Source: Plakobranchus ocellatus (taxonomy: Eukaryota > Mollusca > Gastropoda > Plakobranchidae). Taken from it: a DNA stretch of 23,493 bases. The stretch is taken from the NCBI GenBank assembly GCA_019648995.1, contig BLXT01007159.1, forward strand, positions 830,479-853,971, in the 5' to 3' direction. This document shows, piece by piece, positions 11,164 through 21,788 of this stretch; positions within the stretch are counted from its first letter, which is position 1, and every line of letters begins with the position of its first letter. The position numbers and the translations under genes were made by a program. Below the pieces are notes generated by a model. It was not told the DNA's origin. It saw only the letters and a program-made list of their open reading frames with translations, and ran no database searches.

Positions 11164-14100
11164 CTAAAGATAAGGAAAAACAGCTTTCTACTTACTTACT
11201 CTATGGATGTAATTTAATCTCTACCTCAAGAAAAAATAAAATTATGTTTGAAAGAAAGAAAAACAACTCAGTACTTAACGCCAATCATTAAACAAAAATT
11301 AAACTACATATTTTTCTTTTACATTTAGAGTTAAAGACGTTTAAATTTACAGGATATCAAACTATCAAACTCGAAATTGGTTGCACTGCAAAATAAACTA
11401 CAAAACCCCCCAAAAAACAACAAAAAGTTTCCAAAATTTTAAAGGAATATTGTTTCATAAAATTTTAAAAATTGAAAATTGCCTTGCAAGTTCAACTCAT
11501 CTGTGCATCTTTCATAGAACAAAATCACATTACAATAATTTATGCTACCAGGAAATAAAAAAAAATATGTATATCTGCGCATTTGAGAAAGATTCTTGAA
11601 AGACTTTATAAAGCTCATGACATAAATTGGATAGAAGTTTTGTTCATTCACATAAGTCTTTCTTATACCATATTTAAACTGCAAATGTATTTGTATGAGA
11701 TTCAAGCCTGTTCTTAATTTAATTGTCTTTTTTTTTTGGTTTACATTAAATTCATACCTTTACATGACCAAAATTCAATAACTACTTCATCACAAAAATA
11801 GATTTCAGATGTTCTTTTTTTCCCCATGAAAAAAATTATAACTCTATATTATGATCTTTTAATGTAAAGAATAAAATGCATCTTTATTCCCACTTCCCTT
11901 CCTCAGTCTCATCTTGCCACTGCTACAAACTACACTGATAAGTAAGAGAAAGATAGCTGATTTTTCAAATGCTTATGGGGTCTGCAGTGTGCTGCAGGAG
12001 CCAGTGTTATTCTTTGTGACTGAGGCAGGGATGAAGAGTAATAACTTTAAATTATATTACAAAGGAAGAAACATAGTTCCAGTCTCACAATTATAGCTCT
12101 TGATGCGAACAGATTATTTCGCATAGATTTAAGAGATACACCAGTTGTAGAGACTAGCCCCTAGTTTGGAAGTTATGAGGTCAGATATTTAACCAACATC
12201 TGCACAACATAATATCTTTTTCTTTTAGTTGTCTAGACCTACAGGTATCAATTACAAACATGTAGAGGATTGATCGAAACAGCTGTAGCATCAAACAATA
12301 AGCTGTGAATGGTCAAAGTATCTTATTTTGTTTGACAAGTAATAGCTGCAATTTAACTTACGCACACATGAATCAACTGAAGGCCCATCCTCTGCCTCTT
12401 TATTGGGCTACTTCATTTTCTGACAATGGCAACACTATACTTAGTTTCTTTCTACACACTGTCCTCTGTGTAGAATATCTACCTTGTCTACCTAATCAGA
12501 TCTAAATCTGATCATTCTGATTTTGACAGTTGCATTCATTTTAGGTCCTTTAAAAAATTTCACCAGCTAAGGCATGTGTAATCTTGTTCCCTATTCTTCT
12601 CTTCTTTGACCTCTCCTGTTCCCCATTTCTTAACCCCCCTCTTTGTCTTTCAATGGTCTTGACTTGATTGGGGAGTTGGAGATTGTACTTCATTTGCGCA
12701 ATGACACAGATAAGCTTGGAGTTAGTACCAAAAGCTCAGATCAACACATGAGGTGGCAGGTTACTTTTCTTCACTTAACACTATCTTATTCTTATCCAAT
12801 CCACTTTATTTACAACAAACCAACAATGCCAAATGGATATAAAAATATGGTAATTTTGTTTTCATTAACTTTTGCAAGTAGTGAGCAATGTTTGCATAAG
12901 ATAATTGATTTTTTTTCCAAAGGTTTTATTTGTTCTGCAGATTTGGACACTAAGACAGAAATTATTGCATGTACCAGTTAAGAATTATGTCCAAGGAGCT
13001 CTGTATGAAAAAAAATGTCTGTGGTTATGTCTGCCCACATTATTCAAGATCTATGCATCTTTGAATTACATGACATGTAAAGAAAGCTTGTTCTTATTAT
13101 TTTCTTCCTCATTATTAAAAAACGTTTTCCTACTGCCAGAAGTACTCCGTATCCAGATTTTTAATACTATATTTTTCATATGCCTGAAAAGGGGATTCAG
13201 AGCGGCCCTGTTGCATGCATAGTCCTGAAATGCTGTTATTGATGATCTCAATAAGTTATTGTGTAATTTTATTATACCATCAAGCTGATTTGCTGCCTGC
13301 TGTGCACTCCATCTATCTTCTGCTTTTCCTGCCAAACATGGTCTCATAACTGCTCGTAACCCAGATGGAATTGTCTCAGGTAAAGCAATCAGTAACAAAT
13401 CCTCTGACTTTTGAGTCATCTGTGAGGAAACAAACAGGAAAGGATAGGAGAAAAAAAGTCCTTAGTGAAGGCAGCATAGTATATCTAAAAGTTACTTTAA
13501 GTTTCAATAAATAAATAAACATTTCATTTGTTTGTTTTTTAGTGAGTGAACTTGTTCATTGGTTCAGTGATCTCAGTTGCTTTCATTGAGCCAGACTTTA
13601 ACCACATGACCTCCTAATTGATACAAAATATGTTTGATAATTGAACAGAGGCTATCTTCTTTCATGAAAACCATTGCATGATGGATTTTAAAATATCTTA
13701 TAACAGTTAATTGATTTAGAATTTACTTTGTTGATTAAAGGTACTGTATTGGCAGATACATAAATATGGGAAAAAATAATTTGATTGAACAAATGCAGAG
13801 CAAAAATTCTCAGTGGCTGTTGCCCAAATCAAAAAAAGAAGAATGAAAAAAAAATGCTACCAAAGTAAGAATATCTCTCTCTTGAAGCATATTCATCAAA
13901 TGGCCTGATGTCTGTACAAAATACAAAGACAAGGCCAAAGCATAGACATCCATGGCTGGTTGACAGATAACTTGATCCTGTTATGAAAATGAATCAGTTT
14001 TTAATTACCTTAAAAAAAAAGTACATAAATTAATTTAAGGATCATATGTGATTGATAAGACCATGTGCAGAAAAAAACAGTCTTGATCCGAGGCTTTTAC

Positions 14101-17100
14101 AATAGACAATTTAATTTTTTTGAATGGACTTTTTTTGCAGGTGTATAATCAATTCAAGATTTTAACATTTTAAGGGTGACAAAGATTATCATAACCTGAC
14201 AAAGCATGTTTGAACATGACCCGTTTGTCTTGGAAAAAGAAATAATGATAAACTTACAAAATAATTCAAATAAACAGAGGCAGCAGAATGGATGTCATCT
14301 TTTAAAATAACAAATTATGCAGGGAAGCAAACTTTGAAACGAACTAATTCAAGGAGCTGCAAGGAAAAACTGCACTACAATGAAACAAAAATGTTCAACT
14401 AGTTTCCAGCCAAAACATGTTTAAAAAGCCATTGTAATACAAAATTAATAATACTTTCTTTACAACAACACACTTATAAATGCAGACAGGCAAATAGAGA
14501 TATTCGAAAAAACTAAGAAATACATAGAAATGAAAGAATTGTTGTGTTAATAAGTGATAATATATTCTGTGATTTTGCTTGAACAAAGCTTGATTCAACA
14601 GAAAAGGTATTACTGTTCATCGAATTTGTCATTTTTTTTTTTACTTGATAAAGCCTAATGGACAAAACATGTGTATACTCTGTGTTGTTTAATTTGTACT
14701 CACAAGTTTGAATTGGTGTTTGTATTCAATTACTATATTTTGTTCAATGAACCAAATTTAAAATGAAATAATTCAATGAAAGACGCAGTTGAAAAAAATT
14801 GGCAATGTTGACTGAAAAAATATAGGCCTACCCCATTTTTCAAAGACTGCCATATTTCAGGAGACCAGTAGAATCGAGTAGTATGTGCATCTGGGGGTAG
14901 GATTTCTCCAACTGGCTGACAACTGCCAAAGTCAATCAACTTCACCTTGAAATCTTCTCCTTTACCCTTTTTAATCATTATATTATCAGCTTAAAAGAAA
15001 GAAGGAAAAGCAAGGAGTAACAAAATGAATGACAATAAGATAACAAACAACATGGACAATTTCTTTACTTCTTTTCAAAGAATGTACGAAATATATTAAA
15101 AAAAGAAAGGTCAAAGTGAAACTTGTGATTAACATTATATATAACATGATTTTTGCTGGAAAAAAAAACTTTTTTTACCTCAATTTATTTCCATTGTTCA
15201 CTTGTGACCAATAGCTGCATACAGAAGTAACTGCCCAATAATGTCTCCATAACATTTTTCTGGTTTTGTTTATGCTTTGTTAATTTTGATGGGGCACTTC
15301 TACTCTCATCATTTGTGAGAAATATAGTTTACGGCTATCAAATCCATTGTTAACATTTATAATCAATGGCCTCTCAGAATGATGAAGATTTCAATGATGA
15401 CACCTCCTTTACCCCTGTACACAGAATCTCTGAAATTGATAATTTCTCTTCAATAATAGCCCAATTTTAGGATATAACTACTTGAAGAATCAATATCCAA
15501 TTTTTGCAATTCCAAGAAAATTTCCAAATTTTCAGCAATATTAAGTTTGACTGCTTTGCCTTTACAAGCAGTTGTTACATTATTAAAATGTGACTTCTTC
15601 TCCCTTCATTTTTGACTGATTTTCATGAAACTTTGAGTAAAGCATCTTTTTGTCTGTGGCTGCATGTACTGTTTCTAGAGGAACACATTTTTTGTGGAGG
15701 AAAAAAAATTGCTTCAGCAGTTTCCAAAATTTACATAAAACTTATATGAAACATACAATTCTGATAAATTAAATCCTTTTATTAATCATTTCTTTCTTTT
15801 AAAAAAAAAAAAAAATCAATGAAAAAATGTACGACTAGACAGGTTTTTAAATTCCAAGATAGTATAATAACAAGGTGTTAAACAAAATGCCATATTTGTT
15901 AAGAGTAATTGATATTTGTCAGTTAAAAACACTGTGAAAAGTTTATAGTTATATTGAGAATTATTCCAAAAATATGAGACAATCCATAGAAGTTAATTAA
16001 CATAATTACAATTGCTCACGTTTAATGTCACAATGAACATAACCATATCGGTGTAGATCCTCCAAGGCCTGAAAACTTTGCTTTGCAAATGCAAGAATGC
16101 GATCAGGTGTCTTCGCGATCCATGATCTTTCTTTTGTAAGCTCTGAACCTAAAAAAAAAAATTTTCCCATAATTTATTTCACACTCACTTTTAATTTTAT
16201 GTTAAACTTCGAATAATTGAAATACAATTAAGTATGCTTAAAGATATTTAAGCCATAGGGATAAAAATGGCCACAACACTGGCTTTTCTTCATTTCACAT
16301 TGAGTTGTCATGATTTAGAATTAAGGCAAATTTTGGCTACGTTTTTGACATGGAGCTAAAACAAGGAATGGCAAATACAGTAATTAAAATAAAAATCTAT
16401 GGCTTCTTTATACTTGTTATAGTAGTGGAACTGCTTTGAAAAGGGATACTTCCATATATAAAATAAAATAAAGTGATTCCCATGATCAGTACAAGCATAA
16501 AGGGTTCGTTTGAGGGAGCCTGGTTTCTTTCTTGGCATCTGGCCTTTGGTTTTCTAACCGTCATTTCTTTCACAGAATCTTAAGAGATCTAGCTATGCAA
16601 TTTGTGTCAGGAAACACATGCAAACACTTTATGTATTGTTCCTGACAGGGGATTAAACCTCTTGCATGGTCATCAAGTGTGCCAAAAATATGAACAATTA
16701 AAAAAAAAAATAGAGATTTTTGGATTGCTAGGAGCTTAATAAATATTCATAAATACAAACTCAGAAGATTAAAAGGTAATTTCATTCATTAAAAAAGAGA
16801 TCTTCCAAATAGACAAAAATTGTTTTCTATCTTTGTAATACACAATAAATTAGAAACACAAAATCCCTGTTACTAAAAGCTATCTTTTTAAAGTGATCCT
16901 ATTTCATCACAGACAGCCATAAATAATAATTATTTAAATCTGTTAAAACCTTATAGCCAGAGAATCATAACAGGTACTAAAACAATGAATTGATTTTACC
17001 CATTTGTATATTTCAATGTGAAAGAAATTGGGAAAGCAAAATTTTAAAAGCACTTTTTAACTTTTGGACAAATAATACCTGCATGTTCTAGCAGAATGTG

Positions 17101-20100
17101 AATCTTATGGTCCCTCACAATGACTCCATATACAGCACAAAGATGGGGGCTGCTGCAGACAAGACCAATTTTAACTTCCCAGCTGTGGAAATGGTCTGAA
17201 TCCTTTATAAAGAGTAGAAAGATTAAATATAATTACAGTGTGTGTACACACACACACACACACACACAAAAGAATGAAAAAAAAATTTAAATAAAACAAA
17301 AAAGTGTGGTGTGTGTCTATGAAAAGCAGGTATGTTCAAGAGATCGCAAGATTTACCCTATGCATCAAGCAACAGCCAAGGATAAATAATCTGCATTACA
17401 TATTTTAAACCCTTAAAAATATTTAATGTAAATAACGGTGTAAAACAATTTATGCTGATGTTCTGAAGTTACCTTTTTCCAAACTCCTTCTTTACATTAC
17501 CAGGCATGTGTTTGAAAAAAAAAAAATGATATTGAATATTTTTTTCATTACTTGTTCTTAGCTGAAACCCATATTTATTCCTAGCTCCTGCCTGGATTGC
17601 CAACAAACAGTCGCATTCAAACATATGTTTTGAATTTGAAATACTCCTCCCAAAGAAAAAATTTCCCTCAAATTTCTGAATAGTTTTACTCTCATTTCCT
17701 TTTCACTATAGGATGCTGGATTAAAAGTGTCATAAAGCTGTAATTTTTTAAAACATGGATTTTAACTTTCTCAGTCACTTGATACATCATAGTCAATATT
17801 GAGTTTAAAGTTAAATGGAAAAAAAGGAAGAGTGCTGACATAAATTTAAGTCTAAAATGCTAACTCATGTGCCTAAGAATTCTTTCCTTTTGTTTTGAAA
17901 TCTCTAAATTGTATTTCAATAAACATATATGCAGTTTTTTTTTTTATTTTAAAAACTTTAACTCTGTCGGTTTTCAAACATCCTCTGCTTCTTGTGTAGT
18001 GTAACAAATCAAAAGATAAAGAGAAAATGTGAGGTAATTGAAGAAAATCAGTCATGAATCAGATTTTGGACATTCTGAATTAAGAACATAATGTATAAGC
18101 TTACCATGCACACTTTTATAGAGAGAAAACTTATGTCTATATTTTGATTTGGTGAAATAATATGACAGTTTGAAGAATGTACTTTTGTTATCATTTTAAT
18201 TCGACAATGATTTTTTAAAAGGCTCTCTGAGCAAAAGAATCAACAGTGTCTTGTAACTCAGATTGTCTTGCAAATATATTAAAAGGATAAATGTTAGAGA
18301 GTCTCAGAATATGGGTGGAGATGCATGTTTATTGGAACAAACAAAACTTGGCATCTTTACTTTAAAAAAAAAAGCTGCTTTACCGACGCCCCTTCTAATT
18401 TATTTCTCTTATATTGACATGTCAGTAACCAAACTAGTGTGGGGAAACAGGTTCCAGTTGATTTGATAACCCTCACAAAGATGCCTCCAGCCAAAAAGGT
18501 GGACCCAGTTGGTTCATTTTTTAACTCAATAGAAATAGCTACAAAAACTTTTGTGACTTGTGCAATATGTAGCATGTAGCTCTTTCCATTATGAGAAAAA
18601 AAACATTCTATAAAATATTACACAGGAGGGAGGGGGGTCAGTCAGTGGCACAGTGGTTAGCCAGTCCTCCCCTTGATCTGTCAGGGTTCCAGCCCCGCCA
18701 CTGGCGTCGTGGCCTGACTGAGAACCTAAAAGCCTGAGATCACCTTGTTGTTCACTAGCTACATACACAAACCATACCAACCCAATAAAATTTACCCCTG
18801 TTGACAAACTAAACTTCTTTCAAAAAGTTTCCTTTTATATCGACCTTCTCTTATATCGACATAGCTTGTCTGGAACCTTCAATGTTGATATATCAGATAT
18901 GCACACATCATTAAAAAATACACACAAATGCACAAAAAAGCAATGGAGGCTAAGTGTTCACCTGCAATGTTTTGATTGCAAACTTTTCTCCAGTTTCTCC
19001 ATCCCGATAAAATGAAACAGATCCATTGACACTCTTTCTTGCTGATTCTCTAGTATGACAGAAGTGCTCTCCTGGCTCATATCTACCATCAGAAGGTTGC
19101 AAACTCTACAAAAAATTTTAATGAAAACGAATTAAGATGTCTTTTGGTTGCAAAATCAATTTTAAGTATAACAAAAAGTACATGAATTGGAAACGATGAA
19201 AAATGGTGATTATCAAGACCAAAAAGGCTTCCACATCTTGGAAGCCGAGCCCTTCATCCTTTGTTTGTTTTAAAACTAATAATAGCAATAGTTAAAACTG
19301 TACTTGTTAGGACATAAACATAAAACATTGATTCACATGACTTTTACAAAAAGCATCTAAAAATTCAAATCTCAATATCTACCAGGGCCAAAATAATATT
19401 TAGGAGGCATTCAGCTGAAAACTTTTTTTTTTTATAATTTATAGGTTTTTTTTTACTTTTACAAAAAAAAAAATACTAAAAGCAATTCACTTCAGATTGC
19501 ATCAGCAAATCTATTGTAATTTCTTACTTTGCATTTACAATTTAAGCATATACCTTATTCCAGATAAGTCCAAAGGTCTCATTCTGTCTGACTAGCATTG
19601 GTATGCTATCAATGAAACCTTCAATCAAATGGTTGCTTTTATCCACTCCAAATATGCCACTGGAATGTAAAAATAAACATTATAAAAGTTCCATTTTCAA
19701 CTTCACAAATAGATTCCTCCAAAGCACAAAAATCATGTAATACTTGTACTTTATTGTGCCAATGCTTTCTTTGAGCCTTTACAGCTTCTACTCTTTTGCA
19801 CTGTTTAGATCAATGTGTCAAACTATTCGGCTTCTGAAAACATAAAAGAAATAATAAGGAATTTACCAGACTATCAATTAAATCTTGCTTGTTGCGTTAT
19901 TTAGATGTCTCGTTTCACTGGATTCTCATCATATGACAGATGATGTCAATAATTTCGGATCCCCCACCCCCCAAAAAAATCCCAGGATTTTTATGAGATC
20001 ATCTAAGCAAAGAAACAAACATGAACCATTTGTCAACATATTTTAATTTCCCTCCCATGAAGTGGGAAGCAAATTTGATTTTTATATATTTAGCTAAACT

Positions 20101-21770
20101 ATCAATACATATTTGATTAATTAACAAACAATTAAGCAGTGAACCCAAATAAACCAATTAAAGAGAGATTTTGTTTATTATATTAGCATAGAAACTTTGA
20201 CATTCCAAATATATATTGTTGCACATTACCTGGACCATGTATGTGACTGGTCCTCAATGTCAAGTACTGTAAGAAGAAATTGTAATATATGATTATTACT
20301 ACTTTTTTAAAGATTATTATTAAGGGCAGGTTAAAGAGTAACTTTAATCACAACTGAATGTCTGAATGTAAAGACACTATTTTTCTTTTTTACAACAGTA
20401 AAATATGTTAGGAGGGGGGGAGGGCTACACATGTCAGTAGTGTCAGGCAAATTTTTCTTCTATTTTCCGTTACATCACTGCTCATCTGCTTATTTTTTCC
20501 ATAAATTTATTTATTTTCTTTATTTATGTTTAAAAAATAAACTTTGACATGTAGAGAAAAATGGATTTCTAAAAGAAAAAAAAACACAATATATTCAATG
20601 ATTTTTCTCAAAAAATTGTGTTTTGCAGATTTTCTCCTAATGTTATTTTCATTTACATTTTCCCTAAAACTTTGCTATTTGTGAATAGATTTGGACAAAA
20701 ATTGGTTTAACTGTTCAAAACAATAAGAGCATTTTTTTCAATACATTGTGAACTGTTTAAAAAAAACCAAAAGATGACTGCCCTTGTCATCGCAAATGTG
20801 TGATCAAAACATTTTATGATCACAGATTTACCATATTCACTATGCAGTTATGGGTCTAGCAGAATACTGCTTGTGACAAGGAGTTCTTTTAAATAGACTA
20901 AAGAAGAGAAATCACTCCAAGTCTTGGTGAAAATTGAACAAAAATTTCATTTACTTAACTCAAGAGCAATAATCATTAATTTAAATCAAGAACAATTATC
21001 TGAACAGCATGATATAATATCTCTTTGTAGGTCTGCAAATTCATAAACCTCAGAATTCCATCTTTTAGTGATGGCTGCAACAATCTCACAACCATCTTTT
21101 TCTACCCACCGCCCACAACTTCTGGAAAGCACTAGTTCTGGAAAACGTAGACTAACTAGTCAATATTATAAACAAATCATTCTAGAACCTACCATCATAC
21201 ACAATGAAGGTAAGCTAACCATACTGACCAATTAAATACTTTTATTTATCCTCTTCTTAATGTGTAAACAGATCAGGAAGCTTCAAGCTTATCTTGCCTC
21301 CAGGATAAAATCCAACGACTTCCTGTAAACAATGTTCTCAGACCTTCAAAAATCTTCCAGAAATCCCCAGAGCTAAAAATGTTAACAAAGCTTAAACATT
21401 AACAGCACTTGTACTTAAATTTTTGAAAGGCCTAACTTTTAGGCCAACTCAAAATTTATCCAAATATTATGTTAAACAAGGACAAAACAAAATAATCATT
21501 TTCTATACTCAAATATAGTTTCATTCCCCTATTATCAACCCTTTAGAAAGGTGTAGAGTTCCCCCCTCCTCCCCACTTTATATTCATCAATATCAAAATT
21601 GTTATTATGTTGAAAAATGCTATGAGATTTTGTAATGGATAAGTTTACAAGTAATTCAATTAGATTTGAATGGCTAATGTTTACAGGTGTTATGCAGTAC
21701 CTTTCCGCAGCTTAGGTGACTGGATCTGATGATCCTCATCTGGTCCACTCTCTTGAGTAGAATGCATCAT
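9563..21770 (-). CDS. TPL2/NIK-like non-RD protein kinase with long Ser-rich tail (10 coding exons)
   Basis: Predicted serine/threonine kinase of 875 residues, joined from 21770-21701, 20266-20230, 19659-19554, 19105-18962, 17202-17079, 16148-16020, 14989-14832, 13977-13861, 13419-13278 and 11163-9563. Every junction is GT-AG and phases agree. The kinase domain is about residues 75-345: beta-3 FAIK (Lys116), possible alpha-C Glu128, catalytic loop HCDIKPDN (Asp201, Lys203, Asn206), DFG at 223-225, SPE at 246-248, F-helix Asp266 and subdomain XI Arg331. Cysteine replaces the HRD arginine, and the glycine loop keeps about one glycine. Both traits, plus the local pattern around LCAVYGVIV and HILLEHAG, recall MAP3K8 and MAP3K14; this placement is from memory. 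Catalytic residues are present, so activity is expected. Residues 346-875 form a polar tail. Another non-RD kinase family cannot be excluded, and the 5' end may be incomplete. Introns not listed separately (13420-13860, 13978-14831, 16149-17078, 19106-19553, 19660-20229) show nothing notable. Confidence 0.85.
13278..13419 (-). CDS. Kinase exon 9: C-lobe end, subdomain XI
   Basis: The acceptor is TTTCCTCACAG before ATGACTCAAAAG; the donor is GATG|GTATAA. Length is 142 nt, phase 0 in and 1 out. It encodes residues 296-342 with LPETIPSGLRAVMRPCL and then KAEDRWSAQQAANQL, where Arg331 matches the conserved arginine of kinase subdomain XI. The first codon is ATG, but this is internal. The frame stays open about 70 codons past the donor, so intron retention would end the protein at about 412 residues. 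Confidence 0.88.
13861..13977 (-). CDS. Kinase exon 8: subdomain IX
   Basis: 117 nt, phase 0 at both ends, acceptor TTTTCATAACAG and donor TTTG|GTAGCA. It encodes 39 residues including QPAMDVYALALSLYFVQTSG, the F-helix Asp-Val-Tyr motif (Asp266), where typical kinases have DVWSLG or DIYSLG. Confidence 0.88.
14832..14989 (-). CDS. Kinase exon 7: DFG motif and activation segment
   Basis: 158 nt, two bases in and phase 0 out. The acceptor is TTCTTTTAAG, the donor GGG|GTAGGC. It encodes DNIMIKKGKGEDFKVKLIDF followed by GSC, giving DFG at 223-225, a fairly short activation segment with two adjacent threonines (240-241), and FYWSPEIW in place of APE. The intact metal-binding Asp and Asn argue against a pseudokinase. 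Confidence 0.92.
14990..16019 (-). other. Intron 6
   Basis: About 1.0 kb, GT-AG. It splits the catalytic loop between the first and second base of the proline codon in HCDIKP. No other feature seen. Confidence 0.7.
16020..16148 (-). CDS. Kinase exon 6: E-helix and catalytic loop
   Basis: 129 nt, two bases in and one base out. The acceptor is preceded by a T-run then TTTAG; the donor is AAAC|GTGAGC, a good consensus. It encodes ILAFAKQSFQALEDLHRYGY followed by VHCDIK, a standard E-helix and catalytic loop. The arginine before the catalytic Asp201 is cysteine (non-RD), so activation need not follow the RD-kinase activation-loop mechanism. Confidence 0.9.
17079..17202 (-). CDS. Kinase exon 5: alpha-C to hinge
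   Basis: 124 nt, phase 0 in, one base out. Acceptor CTCTTTATAAAG, donor GCAG|GTATTA. It encodes the alpha-C region (HSWEVKIGLVCSS) and beta-4/beta-5 (LCAVYGVIVRD, IHILLEHAG). The pattern of hydrophobic-YG-x-hydrophobic then I-H-I-L-L-E is what I recall of TPL2 and NIK. Confidence 0.85.
17238..17269. repeat. GT/AC switch microsatellite
   Basis: (GT)4 passes directly into (AC)12, a self-complementary run. Confidence 0.95.
18624..18784 (+). mobile_element. tRNA-derived SINE, copy 2
   Basis: Same family as the element at 39-193, in the opposite orientation. The A-box-like TGGCACAGTGGTTAGCC is at 18646-18662, the B-box-like GGGTTCCAGCCCC at 18684-18696, and the shared body AAAGCCTGAGATCACCTTGT at 18728-18747. 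The B box has lost the central CGA of the consensus, so this copy is probably transcriptionally dead. Possible imperfect target repeats are ATAAAATATTAC (18610-18621) and ATAAAATTTAC (18785-18795). It is inserted antisense in kinase intron 4. Confidence 0.85.
18832..18900. repeat. Degenerate TTATATCGAC direct repeats, possible MITE remnant
   Basis: CTTTTATATCGAC (18832-18844) and CTCTTATATCGAC (18848-18860) repeat with a 16-bp period. They are followed by the related ATGTTGATATATCAGATAT. Such ATCGACxx/TCGATATA subterminal motifs occur in Tigger-like non-autonomous elements, but no terminal inverted repeats are evident here. Confidence 0.3.
18962..19105 (-). CDS. Kinase exon 4: atypical glycine loop and ATP lysine
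   Basis: 144 nt, phase 0 at both ends. The acceptor is TTTTTTGTAG, the donor CAG|GTGAAC. It encodes residues 72-119, ending FAIKTLQ with the beta-3 Lys116. The preceding SARKSVNGSVSFYRDG stands where GxGxxG should be and keeps about one of the three glycines, so nucleotide binding may be unusual. Confidence 0.87.
19554..19659 (-). CDS. Kinase exon 3: N-terminal segment
   Basis: 106 nt, one base in, phase 0 out. Acceptor TACATTCCAG, donor AAG|GTATAT. It encodes GIFGVDKSNHLIEGFIDSIP followed by MLVRQNETFGLIWNK, a hydrophobic stretch before the catalytic domain with no motif I can name. Confidence 0.82.
20230..20266 (-). CDS. Kinase exon 2: 37-nt micro-exon
   Basis: Acceptor TTTCTTCTTACAG and donor CCAG|GTAATG enclose 37 nt encoding LDIEDQSHTWS. 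Phases (two bases in, two out) fit exons 1 and 3, and the acceptor has a strong pyrimidine tract. The short length makes this less certain than the downstream exons. Confidence 0.68.
20267..21700 (-). other. Intron 1, with a coding-like stretch
   Basis: 1.43-kb intron. It contains the open stretch at 20986-21137, listed separately. Otherwise AT-rich without visible features; a G-run lies at about 20411-20423. Confidence 0.5.
20986..21137 (-). CDS. Candidate unplaced or alternative exon
   Basis: After the plausible acceptor ACGTTTTCCAG (AG at 21139-21138), two bases and then 50 codons, the last a TGA at 20986-20988, stay open. The reading includes CGRWVEKDGCEIVAAITKRW and then NSEVYEFADLQRDIIS, a composition that looks protein-like and richer in G/C than the intron around it. 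The entry phase fits exon 1, so it could be an alternative terminal exon. No good donor gives the phase needed to rejoin exon 2. I recognise no family; a decayed repeat or chance is possible. Confidence 0.25.
21701..21770 (-). CDS. Kinase exon 1: putative start
   Basis: ATGATGCATTCTACTC opens a frame that ends at donor AAAG|GTACTG with one base over, encoding MMHSTQESGPDEDHQIQSPK then LRK, an acidic, polar N-terminus. An acceptor-like TACAG (AG at 21790-21789) precedes it, and the frame is open back to that site (SKKKIY before the ATG), so translation could begin further upstream in an exon I cannot identify. Neither ATG has a strong context. Confidence 0.55.
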
Positions 21771-21788
21771 ATAGATTTTTTTTTTACT

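Larger units (their letters stand above)
17203..18961 (-). other. Intron 4, carrying a SINE and microsatellite
   Basis: The 1.76-kb intron between the beta-3 and alpha-C exons. It hosts the GT/AC microsatellite, the second SINE copy (antisense to the gene) and a degenerate repeat pair, all listed separately. The SINE ends about 180 nt from the exon 4 donor. Confidence 0.7.

Noticed and set aside
12643..12981. 112-codon plus-strand frame in the last kinase intron
   Set aside because: No family resemblance, no supporting splice or poly(A) signals; second half reads as low-complexity hydrophobic sequence. Probably chance.
13419..13419. ATG at the start of exon 9 as a translation start
   Set aside because: It follows a good acceptor (TTTCCTCACAG) and is in phase with exon 8; the kinase C-lobe would be cut in half if translation began here.
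17238..17269. CRISPR-like or regulatory repeat
   Set aside because: Pure dinucleotide microsatellite without spacers.
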